Origin: Rhodococcus sp. B50
Lineage (GTDB): Bacteria > Actinomycetota > Actinomycetes > Mycobacteriales > Mycobacteriaceae
Direction: 5' to 3'
NCBI RefSeq assembly: GCF_013602415.1
Contig: NZ_WPAG02000002.1
Span: forward strand, 2,297,480 to 2,361,479
Length of the DNA: 64,000 bases
Part shown: positions 1 to 8,105 of the stretch, in pieces
How the letters are laid out: the number at the start of each line of letters is the position of its first letter
How positions within the stretch are numbered: position 1 is the first letter of the stretch
Notes under the pieces: generated by a model
What the model was told of the DNA's origin: nothing
The model's input: only the letters and a program-made list of their open reading frames with translations
Database searches by the model: none
Translations under genes and position numbers: made by a program

Positions 1-2
1 AC

Positions 3-1178
3 TACGTCGTGGTCTCGCACCCGCGCAATCGCGAGGTGCAGCGGTTCATCAACCGGGCCACCTCCGGGAAGACCCGCAAGGCCACCTCGTTCACGCGGCA
101 CGAACCGGTCGCCCCGTCGACGCCCTACCCGGCCGTCGACGTGCGGTCGGAGTTCGCGGTCGCACCGCGCATCGACGCGATCGCGGTGGCTCACGGCGAT
201 CAGGTGTGCACCAACGAGGACCTGATCCGCAACACCGCCTACAACTGGTCGCCGATGTCGGCCGACGAGATCACGGCGAAGACCGGGATCGAACAGCGCC
301 GGTACACCTCGGGCACCTTCGAGGAACTTGCCCTGATCGCGGCGAAGCAGGCGGTCGCCCACGCCGGCATCGGCCCGCAGGACATCGGCGCGGTCATCAC
401 CTGCACGTGCACGAGCGGCCGGCTGATCCCGTCCCTCGCCACGTGGATCTCGGGTGAACTCGGCATCGGTCAGACCCATGCCTCGTTCGACCTGATCGCG
501 GCGTGCGCGGGTATGCCCTACGGCCTGGCCGAGGCGACCCGCATCCTGCAGCAGGTGAAGCGTCCCGTCCTCGTGGTGTGCGTCGAGAAGTTCTCGGACA
601 AGATCGGCAACGTCCGGCCGTCCCGCATGATCTTCGGTGACGGTGCCGCGGCGATGGTCGTCTCGCCCGCCGCCGAGGGCGAGGCACCCGATCTCGAGTT
701 CTTCAACAGCTACGCGAGCGGTCCGACGAGCGAGGTCAACTCGATCATCTGGCCGAATCCGGACTTCGACAACTTCATCACGGTCTACGGACCCGAGGTG
801 AAGACGCTCGCCGGTCGCTATCTGGCGCAGATGCTCGACGAGATCAAGGCCCTCCCCTCCCCCGACGACGCCGAGCGGTCGCTGCTCGACGACATCGATC
901 TCATCGTTCCCCATCAGGCGAACAAGACGATGGTCATCGAGCTCGCTGCGAACGCAGGACTCTCGGCCGACCGGTTGTACTTCAATATCGAGAAGGTCGG
1001 CAACACGTCGTCGGCGAGCATCCCGCTCGCGATCCACGACGCCGTCCGCGACGGAGTGATCACCGAACCGGTGCGCATCTTCGCCCCCGGCTTCGGTGCG
1101 GGAGCGGTGGCGGGTTACACCGTCATGCGGATCGACCCGAAGGTGGTCGTGCCGTTCGAGACGACGTACGCCGGCTGA
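3..1178 (+). CDS. 3-oxoacyl-ACP synthase III-like condensing enzyme (5' end outside window)
   Basis: The frame is open from the first bases, so the true start probably lies upstream of the window; the first start-like codon seen is GTG at 9. Numbered from it, the FabH-type catalytic triad is intact: Cys166 in AACAG, His302 in PHQAN and Asn332 in GNTSS. About 50 residues with no counterpart in ordinary FabH precede the usual first strand, suggesting a linker from an upstream domain or a long N-terminus. KAS III enzymes condense an acyl-CoA starter with malonyl-ACP or a related acceptor in fatty acid or specialised lipid synthesis; the substrate cannot be read from the sequence. A strong hairpin follows at 1229-1267. 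The family assignment is firm, the exact role unknown. Confidence 0.85.
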   Translation, partial: YVVVSHPRNREVQRFINRATSGKTRKATSFTRHEPVAPSTPYPAVDVRSEFAVAPRIDAIAVAHGDQVCTNEDLIRNTAYNWSPMSADEITAKTGIEQRRYTSGTFEELALIAAKQAVAHAGIGPQDIGAVITCTCTSGRLIPSLATWISGELGIGQTHASFDLIAACAGMPYGLAEATRILQQVKRPVLVVCVEKFSDKIGNVRPSRMIFGDGAAAMVVSPAAEGEAPDLEFFNSYASGPTSEVNSIIWPNPDFDNFITVYGPEVKTLAGRYLAQMLDEIKALPSPDDAERSLLDDIDLIVPHQANKTMVIELAANAGLSADRLYFNIEKVGNTSSASIPLAIHDAVRDGVITEPVRIFAPGFGAGAVAGYTVMRIDPKVVVPFETTYAG

Positions 1179-1228
1179 CCCGGCGTACGACAAGACATCC
1201 GGACCGTCCCCCGGCAGGTCCGGAGAAC

Positions 1229-1267
1229 ATCGGTCCGCTCGCGACATCCGGTCGCGAGCGGACCGAT
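1229..1267 (+). terminator. Hairpin terminator after the KAS III gene
   Basis: A perfect 17-bp inverted repeat (arms 1229-1245 and 1251-1267) encloses the 5-nt loop ATCCG. It starts 50 nt after the KAS III stop codon and about 100 nt before the next gene. There is no clear T-run, as is common for terminators in high-GC actinobacteria. Confidence 0.75.
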
Positions 1268-1369
1268 CGTCGTCTGTCACACGGCGACGTAACACACGCG
1301 ACGCGCAATCCGACATTTCGTTCGGATCCGGCACATCGGATCCTGACGAAGTACAGAAAGGCCTCGCGC

Positions 1370-1771
1370 ATGAAGTTCCGCCGCATTGTCGCTGCGACGC
1401 TGGGGTGTGTTGCCCTGACGGTCGCCGCACCCTCGACCGCAGGCGCCTTCCCTCTCGTGGACCTGCTCCCGAAGGGCATCGCCGAGCTCGTCCCGAGCGG
1501 GTCGTTCAACCCGTTCGCGCCGCCTCCGGCACCTGCCCCGGCTCCCCCCGCCGCGCCCACGCCCCAGGCCGCTCCGGCTCCCCAGGCGGCTCCGGCTCCT
1601 CAGGCGGCTCCGGCTCCCCGTCCGGCTCCGGCCGCGCCGAGCGGTGGGTTCAAGAACTGCACCGAGGCGTGGAATGCCGGTGCGGCTCCGGTCCACCGCA
1701 ACGACCCCGGCTACGCGCCGCGTCTCGACCGCGACAACGACGGGATCGGGTGCGAGCGGGATCCGCGCTGA
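1370..1771 (+). CDS. Secreted excalibur calcium-binding domain protein
   Basis: This 133-aa protein starts with a Sec signal peptide (basic MKFRR, hydrophobic core, probable cleavage near residue 26 after STAGA). It continues with a proline/alanine-rich linker (about residues 48-90, built of PQAA/PAPQ repeats) and ends in an excalibur domain, KNCTEAWNAGAAP to DRDNDGIGCE (residues 95-129). Asp120, Asp122, Asp124 and the Cys96/Cys128 pair fit the EF-hand-like Ca-binding motif and disulfide of that family. Excalibur domains are usually found on extracellular proteins of Gram-positive bacteria; the function of this one is not known. The ATG at 1370 has GAAAGG about 10 nt upstream. A bidirectional terminator follows at 1813. 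Confidence 0.88.
   Translation: MKFRRIVAATLGCVALTVAAPSTAGAFPLVDLLPKGIAELVPSGSFNPFAPPPAPAPAPPAAPTPQAAPAPQAAPAPQAAPAPRPAPAAPSGGFKNCTEAWNAGAAPVHRNDPGYAPRLDRDNDGIGCERDPR
1562..1632 (+). repeat. 18-bp tandem repeats coding a Pro/Ala linker
   Basis: About four copies of an 18-bp unit of the form CCCCAGGCGGCTCCGGCT lie head to tail inside the excalibur gene and encode PQAAPA units. The copies differ by only one to a few bases, so the linker is likely to vary in length between strains by slippage. Confidence 0.85.
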
Positions 1772-1812
1772 CCACTCCGCGGAACCGCTGACATCGCTTC
1801 CTCGCAGACGGG

Positions 1813-1849
1813 CGAAGGCCCTTCCATCGCTGGGATGGAAGGGCCTTCG
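1813..1849. terminator. Bidirectional terminator between convergent genes
   Basis: A perfect 16-bp inverted repeat (1813-1828 and 1834-1849, arm CGAAGGCCCTTCCATC) with a 5-nt loop lies between the plus-strand excalibur gene and the minus-strand maleylpyruvate isomerase gene. It can serve both. Confidence 0.8.
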
Positions 1850-1888
1850 TCGTATCGGTGCGAACGTAGGGGACGTTCAGGGTCACAT

Positions 1889-2602
1889 CTAGAGCCACCG
1901 TGGCGGAGCGAGTTGGCCTCCGGCAACGCCGACGGCTCCGCGACCGGCCGCCCAGCGGACGATGCCGGCGAGATCCCCCCGCACGGTGTGGGTGGTCTCG
2001 GCGTCGTCCTGCACCCGGACGGGTTCGCGTCCGTCGACCTCGAGGGCGATGCCCGCACCGAGGTCCTTCTTGCGCCACATGCCGACGATGTCGTCGAGGA
2101 GCGAGTCGAGCACGACGGGCGGGAAATCGCCGAAGCGGCCACCGTTGTCGAGATCGACTGCGTGGATCCACACTTCGCGGGTGCGCATCCAGGCGACCTC
2201 CTCGGCCGGGACGAGCCGTCCCTGCGCGGTGCGGACCTCGGACTTCCATGCGGCTTCCGGAAGATGCCGCCACTTCTCGTCGAGACGGGCAACAGTGTGG
2301 GAGAACAGGTTCCGCAGAGCGGCGGGATTCAGCGTCGCGCCGTCGGCGATCTCCTGTGCCCGCTGCTCGGTGGACGCGTACATCGGCGTCTCGACCCCGG
2401 TCGCCGCCCAGTCCATGAGCCGGCACAGCGCCGCGGCGTTGTATCCGATGTGCGCGACGAGATGTCGGCGCGTCCACCCTTCGAGCAGGGTGGGACCGTC
2501 GAGTTCGTCGTCGGTCAGCTCGGCCAGGCGCTGCGACAGGTACGCGGTGCCCCGCCGGGCGATGAGAAGCCGCTCGGAGAGGTCGAGATCGTTGAATCCC
2601 AC
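1889..2602 (-). CDS. Mycothiol-dependent maleylpyruvate isomerase
   Basis: A 237-aa DinB-fold enzyme converting maleylpyruvate, the gentisate ring-cleavage product, to fumarylpyruvate with mycothiol as cofactor. The N-terminal MDMPI helical bundle carries a metal triad, His51 (HLVAHIGYN), Glu143 and His147 (REVWIH), matching the spacing I recall for the Corynebacterium glutamicum enzyme (H52/E144/H148). The small C-terminal domain runs from about residue 165. GTG at 2602 is chosen because AGGAG precedes it by a normal distance and the product then begins at the conserved FNDL; a longer upstream frame overlaps the hydrolase gene. It is the last gene of the dioxygenase-hydrolase-isomerase operon, 13 nt after the hydrolase. 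Confidence 0.92.
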   Translation of the reverse strand: MGFNDLDLSERLLIARRGTAYLSQRLAELTDDELDGPTLLEGWTRRHLVAHIGYNAAALCRLMDWAATGVETPMYASTEQRAQEIADGATLNPAALRNLFSHTVARLDEKWRHLPEAAWKSEVRTAQGRLVPAEEVAWMRTREVWIHAVDLDNGGRFGDFPPVVLDSLLDDIVGMWRKKDLGAGIALEVDGREPVRVQDDAETTHTVRGDLAGIVRWAAGRGAVGVAGGQLAPPRWL

Positions 2603-2615
2603 GGTTCGGCTTCTC

Positions 2616-3437
2616 CTACTTGACGATCGTCTTGTTCCGGACGGTGCCGAGGCCCTCGATGGTGACCTCGCAGACCTCACCGTTCTGGATGTAACGCGCG
2701 GGCTTGCGGGCGTGGCCGACACCGCCGGTGGTGCCGGTGATGATGACGTCGCCGGGCTGCAGGGTGACGATGTGCGAGATGTAGTCGACGAGCTTGGCCG
2801 GGGTGAACACCAGGTCGTTGGTGTTCGACGACTGCATGACCTCGCCCTCGAGACGGGTCTCGATGCCGGTGCCGAGCTGGTAGTCGGTGTCGAGGACCGG
2901 ACCGAAACCACTGGTCTTCTCGAAGGTCTTGCCCTGATCCCACTGCAGCGTGCGGTACTGGTAGTCGCGCATCGTGTAGTCGTTGATCACCGAGTAACCG
3001 GCGATGTACTCGGCGGCGTCGGCCTCGGAGACCTGGTAGGCCTGCTTGCCGATGACGACGGCGAGTTCGGCTTCCCAGTCCAGCTGAGCTGCTGCGTAGG
3101 CAGGCACGACGACGTCGTCGTACGGGCCGGTGAGGGCTTCCTTGAACTTCGAGAACAGGGTCGGGTACTCCGGCAGGTCGCGGCCCATCTCCTTGATGTG
3201 GGTCCCGTAGTTCAGGCCGACGCACACGATCTTGCCCGGCGCGGGAACGACAGGTGCGTAATCGGCGTCGGCGAGGTCGACGGTCTTGCCCGAGGCCTGC
3301 TCGGCGACCGACTTCCACTCCGGGTTGTCGAGGAGTGCGGACAGGTCGGCGTAACCGTCGATGACGGTGGCGCTGGAGTCGTTGTCGACGCGGACGGCGG
3401 CGGTGCCGCCGTCGAGGCGGAGGGTGGCGAGACGCAT
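2616..3437 (-). CDS. Fumarylpyruvate hydrolase (FAH family)
   Basis: A 273-aa fumarylacetoacetate hydrolase-fold protein. In this setting it should split fumarylpyruvate into fumarate and pyruvate, the last step of the gentisate pathway. Visible marks are the strand entry GKIVCVGLNYGTHIKE (about 68-83), the metal ligands Glu122 and Glu124 in DWEAELAVVIG with the acidic residue of VINDYTMRD, and the closing GDVIITGTTGGVG. ATG at 3437 (MRLATLRL) has AAGGAG upstream and lies only 5 nt after the dioxygenase stop, indicating cotranscription. FAH enzymes also hydrolyse acylpyruvates or oxaloacetate, so the substrate is inferred from the neighbours. Confidence 0.92.
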   Translation of the reverse strand: MRLATLRLDGGTAAVRVDNDSSATVIDGYADLSALLDNPEWKSVAEQASGKTVDLADADYAPVVPAPGKIVCVGLNYGTHIKEMGRDLPEYPTLFSKFKEALTGPYDDVVVPAYAAAQLDWEAELAVVIGKQAYQVSEADAAEYIAGYSVINDYTMRDYQYRTLQWDQGKTFEKTSGFGPVLDTDYQLGTGIETRLEGEVMQSSNTNDLVFTPAKLVDYISHIVTLQPGDVIITGTTGGVGHARKPARYIQNGEVCEVTIEGLGTVRNKTIVK

Positions 3438-3442
3438 GAGGT

Positions 3443-4513
3443 TCAGGCTCCTTCGGAGATGATGGTGCGGTTGAAATGCAGACGTTCGACGATCGGTGCG
3501 TCGGAGAAAGCGAAGAGATCGACGCCCTTGTCGGTCTCGAGCGACCACTCGACCCAGGACGGGACGACGATCATGTCGCCCTTGGTGACGTCGTGGCTCT
3601 TGTCTGCGAGATGGAAGCGGCCCTCACCGTCGAAGACCTGGAAGACGACGGAACCGACGTCGCGACGGGCGCGGGTGTGCGCTCCGGGGCGCAGGCGGTG
3701 GAACTCGGCGCGGATCGTCGGCATGACGTCGCCACCGGTGGTGGGGTTGGTGTAGCGGACGGCGGCGTGACCGGGCTCGGGCGTGGCGGCGTAACCCTCG
3801 TCCTCGAGGGCGAGCTGCTCGTTCAGTGCGCGATCGGTGTGCTCCCAGCGGTAGCACGCGATCGGCGAGCTGGTCTTGCGGTCGAGGCCCACGAGCGGGC
3901 GCAGACCGGGGTGGACCCACAGCCGCTCGGACCGGGAGATGTCCGGGGTGCCCTCGTCGGTGACACCGTCCGAGCCGAACTCGAAGAAACCGGTGTCGGT
4001 GTAGTGCACGAACGGGATGTCGAGGCCGTCGATCCACGCCATCGGCTGCTCGGTCTCGTTGTGGTGGCCGTGGAAATTCCAGCCCGGGGTGAGCAGGAAG
4101 TCGCCGCGACGCATAGCGACCGGGTCGCCGTTGACCACGGTCCACACGCCCTCGCCCTCGACGACGAAGCGGAAGGCGTTCTGCGAGTGCCGGTGCTCGG
4201 GAGCCGTCTCCTTCGGGCCGAGGTACTGGATTGCCGCCCACAGCGTGGGGGTGACGTACGGGACGCCGCCGAGGCCCGGGTTCGCGAGCGCGATGGCGCG
4301 ACGCTCTCCGCCGCGGCCGACCGGGACGAGGTCGCCGGCGCGCTGCGCCAACGGATAGAGCGTCGACCACTTCCAGACGAAGGGGACGGCCTTGGACGTC
4401 GGGACCATCGGCATCAGGTCGCCGATCTGGGTCCACAACGGGTTGAGGTGTTCGGTCTCGAAGTCGTCGTACAGCTTCTGGAGCTCGGGATCGACAGGCT
4501 CGGTGGCAGTCAT
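3443..4513 (-). CDS. Gentisate 1,2-dioxygenase
   Basis: A 356-aa bicupin Fe(II) enzyme that opens the gentisate ring to maleylpyruvate with O2. The N-terminal cupin holds the metal site PEHRHSQNAFRF (His107, His109), with a further histidine in the GWNFHGHHN stretch (148-151). The second cupin lies at about residues 270-345. Length and motif order fit gentisate/salicylate-type dioxygenases. ATG at 4513 has AAGGAG 5-6 nt upstream. It heads a three-gene operon with the FAH hydrolase and the isomerase. An IclR gene sits 58 nt upstream on the same strand, and a weak copy of its operator is found at 4576-4590. Confidence 0.94.
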   Translation of the reverse strand: MTATEPVDPELQKLYDDFETEHLNPLWTQIGDLMPMVPTSKAVPFVWKWSTLYPLAQRAGDLVPVGRGGERRAIALANPGLGGVPYVTPTLWAAIQYLGPKETAPEHRHSQNAFRFVVEGEGVWTVVNGDPVAMRRGDFLLTPGWNFHGHHNETEQPMAWIDGLDIPFVHYTDTGFFEFGSDGVTDEGTPDISRSERLWVHPGLRPLVGLDRKTSSPIACYRWEHTDRALNEQLALEDEGYAATPEPGHAAVRYTNPTTGGDVMPTIRAEFHRLRPGAHTRARRDVGSVVFQVFDGEGRFHLADKSHDVTKGDMIVVPSWVEWSLETDKGVDLFAFSDAPIVERLHFNRTIISEGA

Positions 4514-4571
4514 GAAATCTCCTTGTCCGGCGTTACCTCCAAACTAGGGGCGCCTGAACCGGCGAAGCCAT

Positions 4572-5429
4572 CTATTTCTGCACCGTGGAATTCAAGGCGT
4601 CCGGTCCGGCAATATCGGCGACGTCGACCTCGATGCCACGCACCGCCGCCTGCATCTGGGAGACCAGCTTGCCGCGCAGGTGCTGGCGGTAACGGGTGAC
4701 CGGCACGGCCACCGTGAGGGCACCGATCGCGGTGCCCCGACCGTTGCGGATCGCCACCCCGAGCGCCGCGACGCCCTCCTCCGTCTGTTCGACGTTGACC
4801 GCGAAACCCAGCTTGCGTGCCGCTTCGAGTTCGTGCGCGAACTCCTCGAACTCCCCGATCGCCATGCGGCGGTCGGTCTCGTAGGCGGGGCTGGGTCCGT
4901 GGCTGATGTGGGGCTCGTCCGCCGGCCGCAGATAGAGCTGTTCGAGCACCGCGCGGGGCAGCTCGGCCAGGAGGATGCGGCCACCCGCCGTGAGCTCGGC
5001 GGGTAGCACCTGACCTCGGCGATCACCCACACGCAGGATCGATGCCGTCTCCGCCGTCCACAGGAATCGCGCCTGCGATCCGACCCGGATCACGAGGTTG
5101 ACGGTCTCGTCGGCGAGCGTCGCGAGCGCTTCCATGTGAGGACGGCAGATGTCGGTGAAGTCTCGCGTCCAGCCCTGCCGGGCCGGGCCGACGCCGAGCG
5201 CCGGCCCCGGATGGTACATCCGTTTCTCGTCCTGCACGGCGAAGCCCCGGTAGACGAGCATCGCCAGCAGACGGTGCGCGGTGGACGGCGCGGTCCCGAG
5301 TTCTGCAGCCGCATCCTTGAGCCGGAGCGCACCGGCATCGCGGAGCAGCTGGAGCAACCGCAACGCGTTGTCGACCGACTCGAGCATGTACGTCGGCTTA
5401 CGAATCGTGCCCATCGGCTTGTTCTGCAT
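4572..5429 (-). CDS. IclR-family regulator of the gentisate cluster
   Basis: A 285-aa IclR protein: N-terminal winged helix (about residues 14-75, with AELGTAPSTAHRLLAML as the recognition helix-turn-helix), then the GAF-like effector domain (about 95-270). It stands between the divergent transporter/hydroxylase genes and the ring-cleavage operon, so it probably senses 3-hydroxybenzoate or gentisate. ATG at 5429 lies inside a perfect palindrome (5421-5437). A -10-like TAAAGT (5441-5436 on the minus strand) ends 6 nt before it and no ribosome site is visible, suggesting a leaderless, autoregulated mRNA. A second ATG 15 nt inside (5414) is possible. Activator or repressor mode is not readable. 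Confidence 0.88.
   Translation of the reverse strand: MQNKPMGTIRKPTYMLESVDNALRLLQLLRDAGALRLKDAAAELGTAPSTAHRLLAMLVYRGFAVQDEKRMYHPGPALGVGPARQGWTRDFTDICRPHMEALATLADETVNLVIRVGSQARFLWTAETASILRVGDRRGQVLPAELTAGGRILLAELPRAVLEQLYLRPADEPHISHGPSPAYETDRRMAIGEFEEFAHELEAARKLGFAVNVEQTEEGVAALGVAIRNGRGTAIGALTVAVPVTRYRQHLRGKLVSQMQAAVRGIEVDVADIAGPDALNSTVQK
4576..4590. promoter_or_regulatory. Weak second copy of the IclR operator before the dioxygenase operon
   Basis: TTCTGC-ACC-GTGGAA matches the palindrome at 5422-5436 (TTCTGC-ATA-GCAGAA) in one whole arm and in four of six positions of the other. It overlaps the 3' end of the IclR gene and lies about 60-75 nt upstream of the dioxygenase ATG, a plausible place for an IclR operator. 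It could still be chance coding sequence. Confidence 0.4.
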
Positions 5430-5437
5430 AGCAGAAC
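5421..5437. promoter_or_regulatory. IclR operator, perfect palindrome over the iclR start
   Basis: GTTCTGC-ATA-GCAGAAC is a perfect 7-bp inverted repeat with a 3-nt centre. It covers the iclR start codon and lies 40 nt before the transporter start on the other strand. With the minus-strand -10-like TAAAGT directly beside it (5436-5441), binding would block iclR transcription and could also control the divergent transporter/hydroxylase genes. Confidence 0.75.
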
Positions 5438-5477
5438 TTTATTGCATCGGAGGGTGGCACGCGCCCACCGTTGAGGA

Positions 5478-6734
5478 ATGCATCCCCCCAACGAGACTTC
5501 ACCGACGCGGGCCGGAGGCAGCATCACCCTCCCCCGGGCCCACGTCATCGCGGTGATCGTCTGCTGGCTCTTCGTCGTGTTCGACGGCTACGACCTCATC
5601 GTCTACGGCAACGTGATCTCGAGCCTGCAGGACGAATGGGGCATCAGTTCCTCCACTGCAGGCACACTGGGAAGCCTCGCGTTCGTGGGCATGATGATCG
5701 GCGCGGTGCTCGCGGGTCGGCTCTCCGACGCGATCGGCCGCAAGAACGCCGTCATCGGTTGCGTCGTCGTCCTCTCCGTCTTCACGGCGCTGTGCGCGGT
5801 GGCTCCCGGACCAGCGATCTTCGGAGCGCTACGTCTCGTCGCCGGCATCGGCCTCGGCGGACTCGTGCCGACTTCGAACGCCCTGGCCGCAGAACTCGTG
5901 CCCGACAAGTGGCGCGCCGCGGTCGCGACGATGATGATGTCGGGCGTCCCGATCGGCGGCTCGATCGCCGCGCTCGTGGGAATCCCCGTGATCCCCAACT
6001 GGGGCTGGCGGCCCATGTTCGCGTTCGCTCTGATTCCCTTGTTCGTTCTGGTACCGCTCGCGATCAAGGTCCTGCCGAAACACGCCGTACCCAGCACTCA
6101 TCCGGACAGCTCCGAGGGTGGGTTCAAGGAACTGCTCGGCTCCCGCTTCCGCGCCATCAGCATCATGTTCGCGGCCGTCACCGTCGTGACACTGCTCGCC
6201 TGGTACGGCCTCGGCACCTGGTTGCCCAAGCTCATGCAGGGCGAGGGCACCGACCTCGGCAACGCCCTCACGTTCTCCCTCGCCCTGAATCTCGGCGCGG
6301 TCGCCGGTTCCTTCATCACCGCTTGGGGCGGCGTGCGATGGGGCTCGGTGCCGACCAGCATCATCGCCGCGCTCATCGCCGGTGTCGCACTGCTGACCCT
6401 GCTGCTCGACCCGCCGGTCGCCGCGGTGTATCTGATCTTCGTGCTCGCCGGTGTGGGCACCCACGGCACGCAGGCCCTGATCATCGCCGCGGTCGCGTCC
6501 TACTATCCCGATCACCTGCGCGGTACCGCGCTCGGGTGGGCACTCGGCGTCGGACGCATCGGTGCCGTCGCCGCCCCGCAGATCGGTGGCTGGTTGCTCG
6601 CCGCCGGCCTCGGTGCCAACTCCAACTTCGTGCTCTTCGGTGTCAGCGCCCTGATCTCGTCGCTGCTGCTGACGGTGATCTGGAAGAAGTTCCCCGCACG
6701 TCACGATTCGCTTCGCCCGATCTCCATGCACTGA
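5478..6734 (+). CDS. MFS aromatic acid:H+ symporter (AAHS family), probable 3-hydroxybenzoate/gentisate uptake
   Basis: A 418-aa, 12-helix major facilitator. Helix 1 carries the AAHS signature DGYDLIVYG (about residues 36-44), and loop 2-3 carries GRLSDAIGRKN, the MFS motif A. Relatives such as PcaK, BenK and GenK import hydroxybenzoates or gentisate with protons; the substrate here is inferred from the hydroxylase directly downstream (45 nt). The ATG at 5478 is preceded almost without spacing by TTGAGGA, an unusually tight ribosome site. No better in-frame start exists before helix 1. The gene is divergent from iclR across 48 nt that contain the palindromic operator. Confidence 0.9.
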   Translation: MHPPNETSPTRAGGSITLPRAHVIAVIVCWLFVVFDGYDLIVYGNVISSLQDEWGISSSTAGTLGSLAFVGMMIGAVLAGRLSDAIGRKNAVIGCVVVLSVFTALCAVAPGPAIFGALRLVAGIGLGGLVPTSNALAAELVPDKWRAAVATMMMSGVPIGGSIAALVGIPVIPNWGWRPMFAFALIPLFVLVPLAIKVLPKHAVPSTHPDSSEGGFKELLGSRFRAISIMFAAVTVVTLLAWYGLGTWLPKLMQGEGTDLGNALTFSLALNLGAVAGSFITAWGGVRWGSVPTSIIAALIAGVALLTLLLDPPVAAVYLIFVLAGVGTHGTQALIIAAVASYYPDHLRGTALGWALGVGRIGAVAAPQIGGWLLAAGLGANSNFVLFGVSALISSLLLTVIWKKFPARHDSLRPISMH

Positions 6735-6779
6735 TCGCGGACCCCGTCTCCCCTGCTTCACACCACCCGAAGGAGTGTC

Positions 6780-7976
6780 ATGTCCGACCTGAAGGACGCA
6801 CGAGTTCTCATTGCCGGCGGCGGCATCGGCGGCGTCGCCAACGCCCTCGCTCTCGCGCAGAAGGGCGCCCAGGTCACGCTGTTCGAGCGCGCTCCCGAGT
6901 TCGGCGAGGTGGGCGCGGGCCTTCAGATCGGCCCGCACGGTTCGCGCATCCTGCAGTCACTCGGTGTGTACGACGAGGTCATCGCGAAGGGCGTGCTGCC
7001 CAAGAACCTCGTCTTCCGTGATGCCGTGACCGCGGAGATCCTCACCAAGATCGACCTCGGACACGACTACCAGCAGCACTACGGCGGCGTGTACTTCGTA
7101 GTACACCGCTCCGATCTGCACTCCGTGCTCGTCGAGGCGGCCCGCAAGGCCGGCGCCGATCTGCGGACGAACTCCACGGTCACCGACGTGGTCACCGAGG
7201 GTGACACCGTGCGGGTCGTGCTCGAGAACGGCGAGGAGCACGTCGGCGACGTCGCGCTCGGCATGGACGGGCTGCACTCGCGTCTGCGCCCGAAGCTCTC
7301 CGACGACAAGCCCGTCGGCTCGGGTTACGTCGCATTCCGCGGCACCTTCCCGATGAACGAGGTTCCGCTCGAGGAGGAGATCGAGGACGTCGTCGGTTAC
7401 ATCGGCCCTCGCTGCCACTTCATCCAGTACCCGCTGCGTCAGGGCGAGATGCTCAACCAGGTCGCGGTGTTCCAGTCCCCTGCTTTCCTCCGCGGTGAGG
7501 AGATGTGGGGCAGCCCCGAGGAACTCGCCCACGCTTACGATCACTGCCACGAGAGCGTGCAGGCCGCACTGAAGTATCTGTGGACCGATCGCTGGTGGCC
7601 GATGTTCGACCGCAATCCCATCGACAACTGGGTCGACGGCCGGATGATCCTGCTCGGCGACGCCGCGCATCCGCCGCTGCAGTATCTCGCCTCCGGTGCC
7701 GTCATGGCACTCGAGGACGCACGATGCCTCGCCGACTACGCCGCCGAGGATCTGCAGGGCGACACGAAGAACTGGCCGAAGATCCTCCAGGACGTCAACG
7801 CCGAACGCGCACCGCGCTGCAACCGCATCCTCACCACCGGACGCATGTGGGGCGATCTGTGGCATCTCGACGGTGCCGGTCGCGAGGCCCGCAACGAGCT
7901 GTTCCGCATCCGCGACACCTCGAGCTACAAGTACACCGACTGGCTCTGGGGATACAGTTCGGCCCGCACCCGCTGA
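6780..7976 (+). CDS. 3-hydroxybenzoate 6-hydroxylase (FAD monooxygenase)
   Basis: A 398-aa group A flavoprotein hydroxylase that turns 3-hydroxybenzoate into gentisate with NADH and O2. Visible are the GGGIGG dinucleotide fold (about 14-19), the DG motif ([12 protein letters not shown]) and the GD motif (LLGDAAHPP). His213 (RCHFIQYP) and Gln301 (PPLQYLASG) fall at exactly the positions I recall as catalytic in the Rhodococcus jostii RHA1 enzyme, and the C-terminal [16 protein letters not shown] block is characteristic of it. ATG at 6780 has GAAGGAG about 5 nt upstream. It follows the transporter by 45 nt and ends before a strong hairpin (7997-8037), so the two form an operon. Confidence 0.95.
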   Translation: MSDLKDARVLIAGGGIGGVANALALAQKGAQVTLFERAPEFGEVGAGLQIGPHGSRILQSLGVYDEVIAKGVLPKNLVFRDAVTAEILTKIDLGHDYQQHYGGVYFVVHRSDLHSVLVEAARKAGADLRTNSTVTDVVTEGDTVRVVLENGEEHVGDVALGMDGLHSRLRPKLSDDKPVGSGYVAFRGTFPMNEVPLEEEIEDVVGYIGPRCHFIQYPLRQGEMLNQVAVFQSPAFLRGEEMWGSPEELAHAYDHCHESVQAALKYLWTDRWWPMFDRNPIDNWVDGRMILLGDAAHPPLQYLASGAVMALEDARCLADYAAEDLQGDTKNWPKILQDVNAERAPRCNRILTTGRMWGDLWHLDGAGREARNELFRIRDTSSYKYTDWLWGYSSARTR

Positions 7977-7996
7977 GCAGTTCGTCCCGTTCCCTC

Positions 7997-8037
7997 CGAA
8001 TGCCGTCTCCGATCCCACCGATCGGGGACGGCATTCG
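7997..8037 (+). terminator. Terminator after the hydroxylase gene
   Basis: An 18-bp stem with one G-T wobble (arms 7997-8014 and 8020-8037) and loop CCACC lies 20 nt beyond the hydroxylase stop. Confidence 0.8.
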
Positions 8038-8105
8038 CCGTATATGCGGAGTTCCTACCGCGTCGAGGGGTATCGAGAGAGCCGTGACCAGCACATACTG
8101 AGAAT

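Noticed and set aside
1370..1771. Short regular repeats that might look like a CRISPR array.
   Set aside because: The 18-bp units are contiguous without spacers and encode a Pro/Ala linker in frame.
1962..3755. A 597-codon frame on the plus strand opposite the isomerase and hydrolase genes.
   Set aside because: Its composition is that of an antisense shadow in high-GC DNA, and the minus-strand genes are recognised enzymes.
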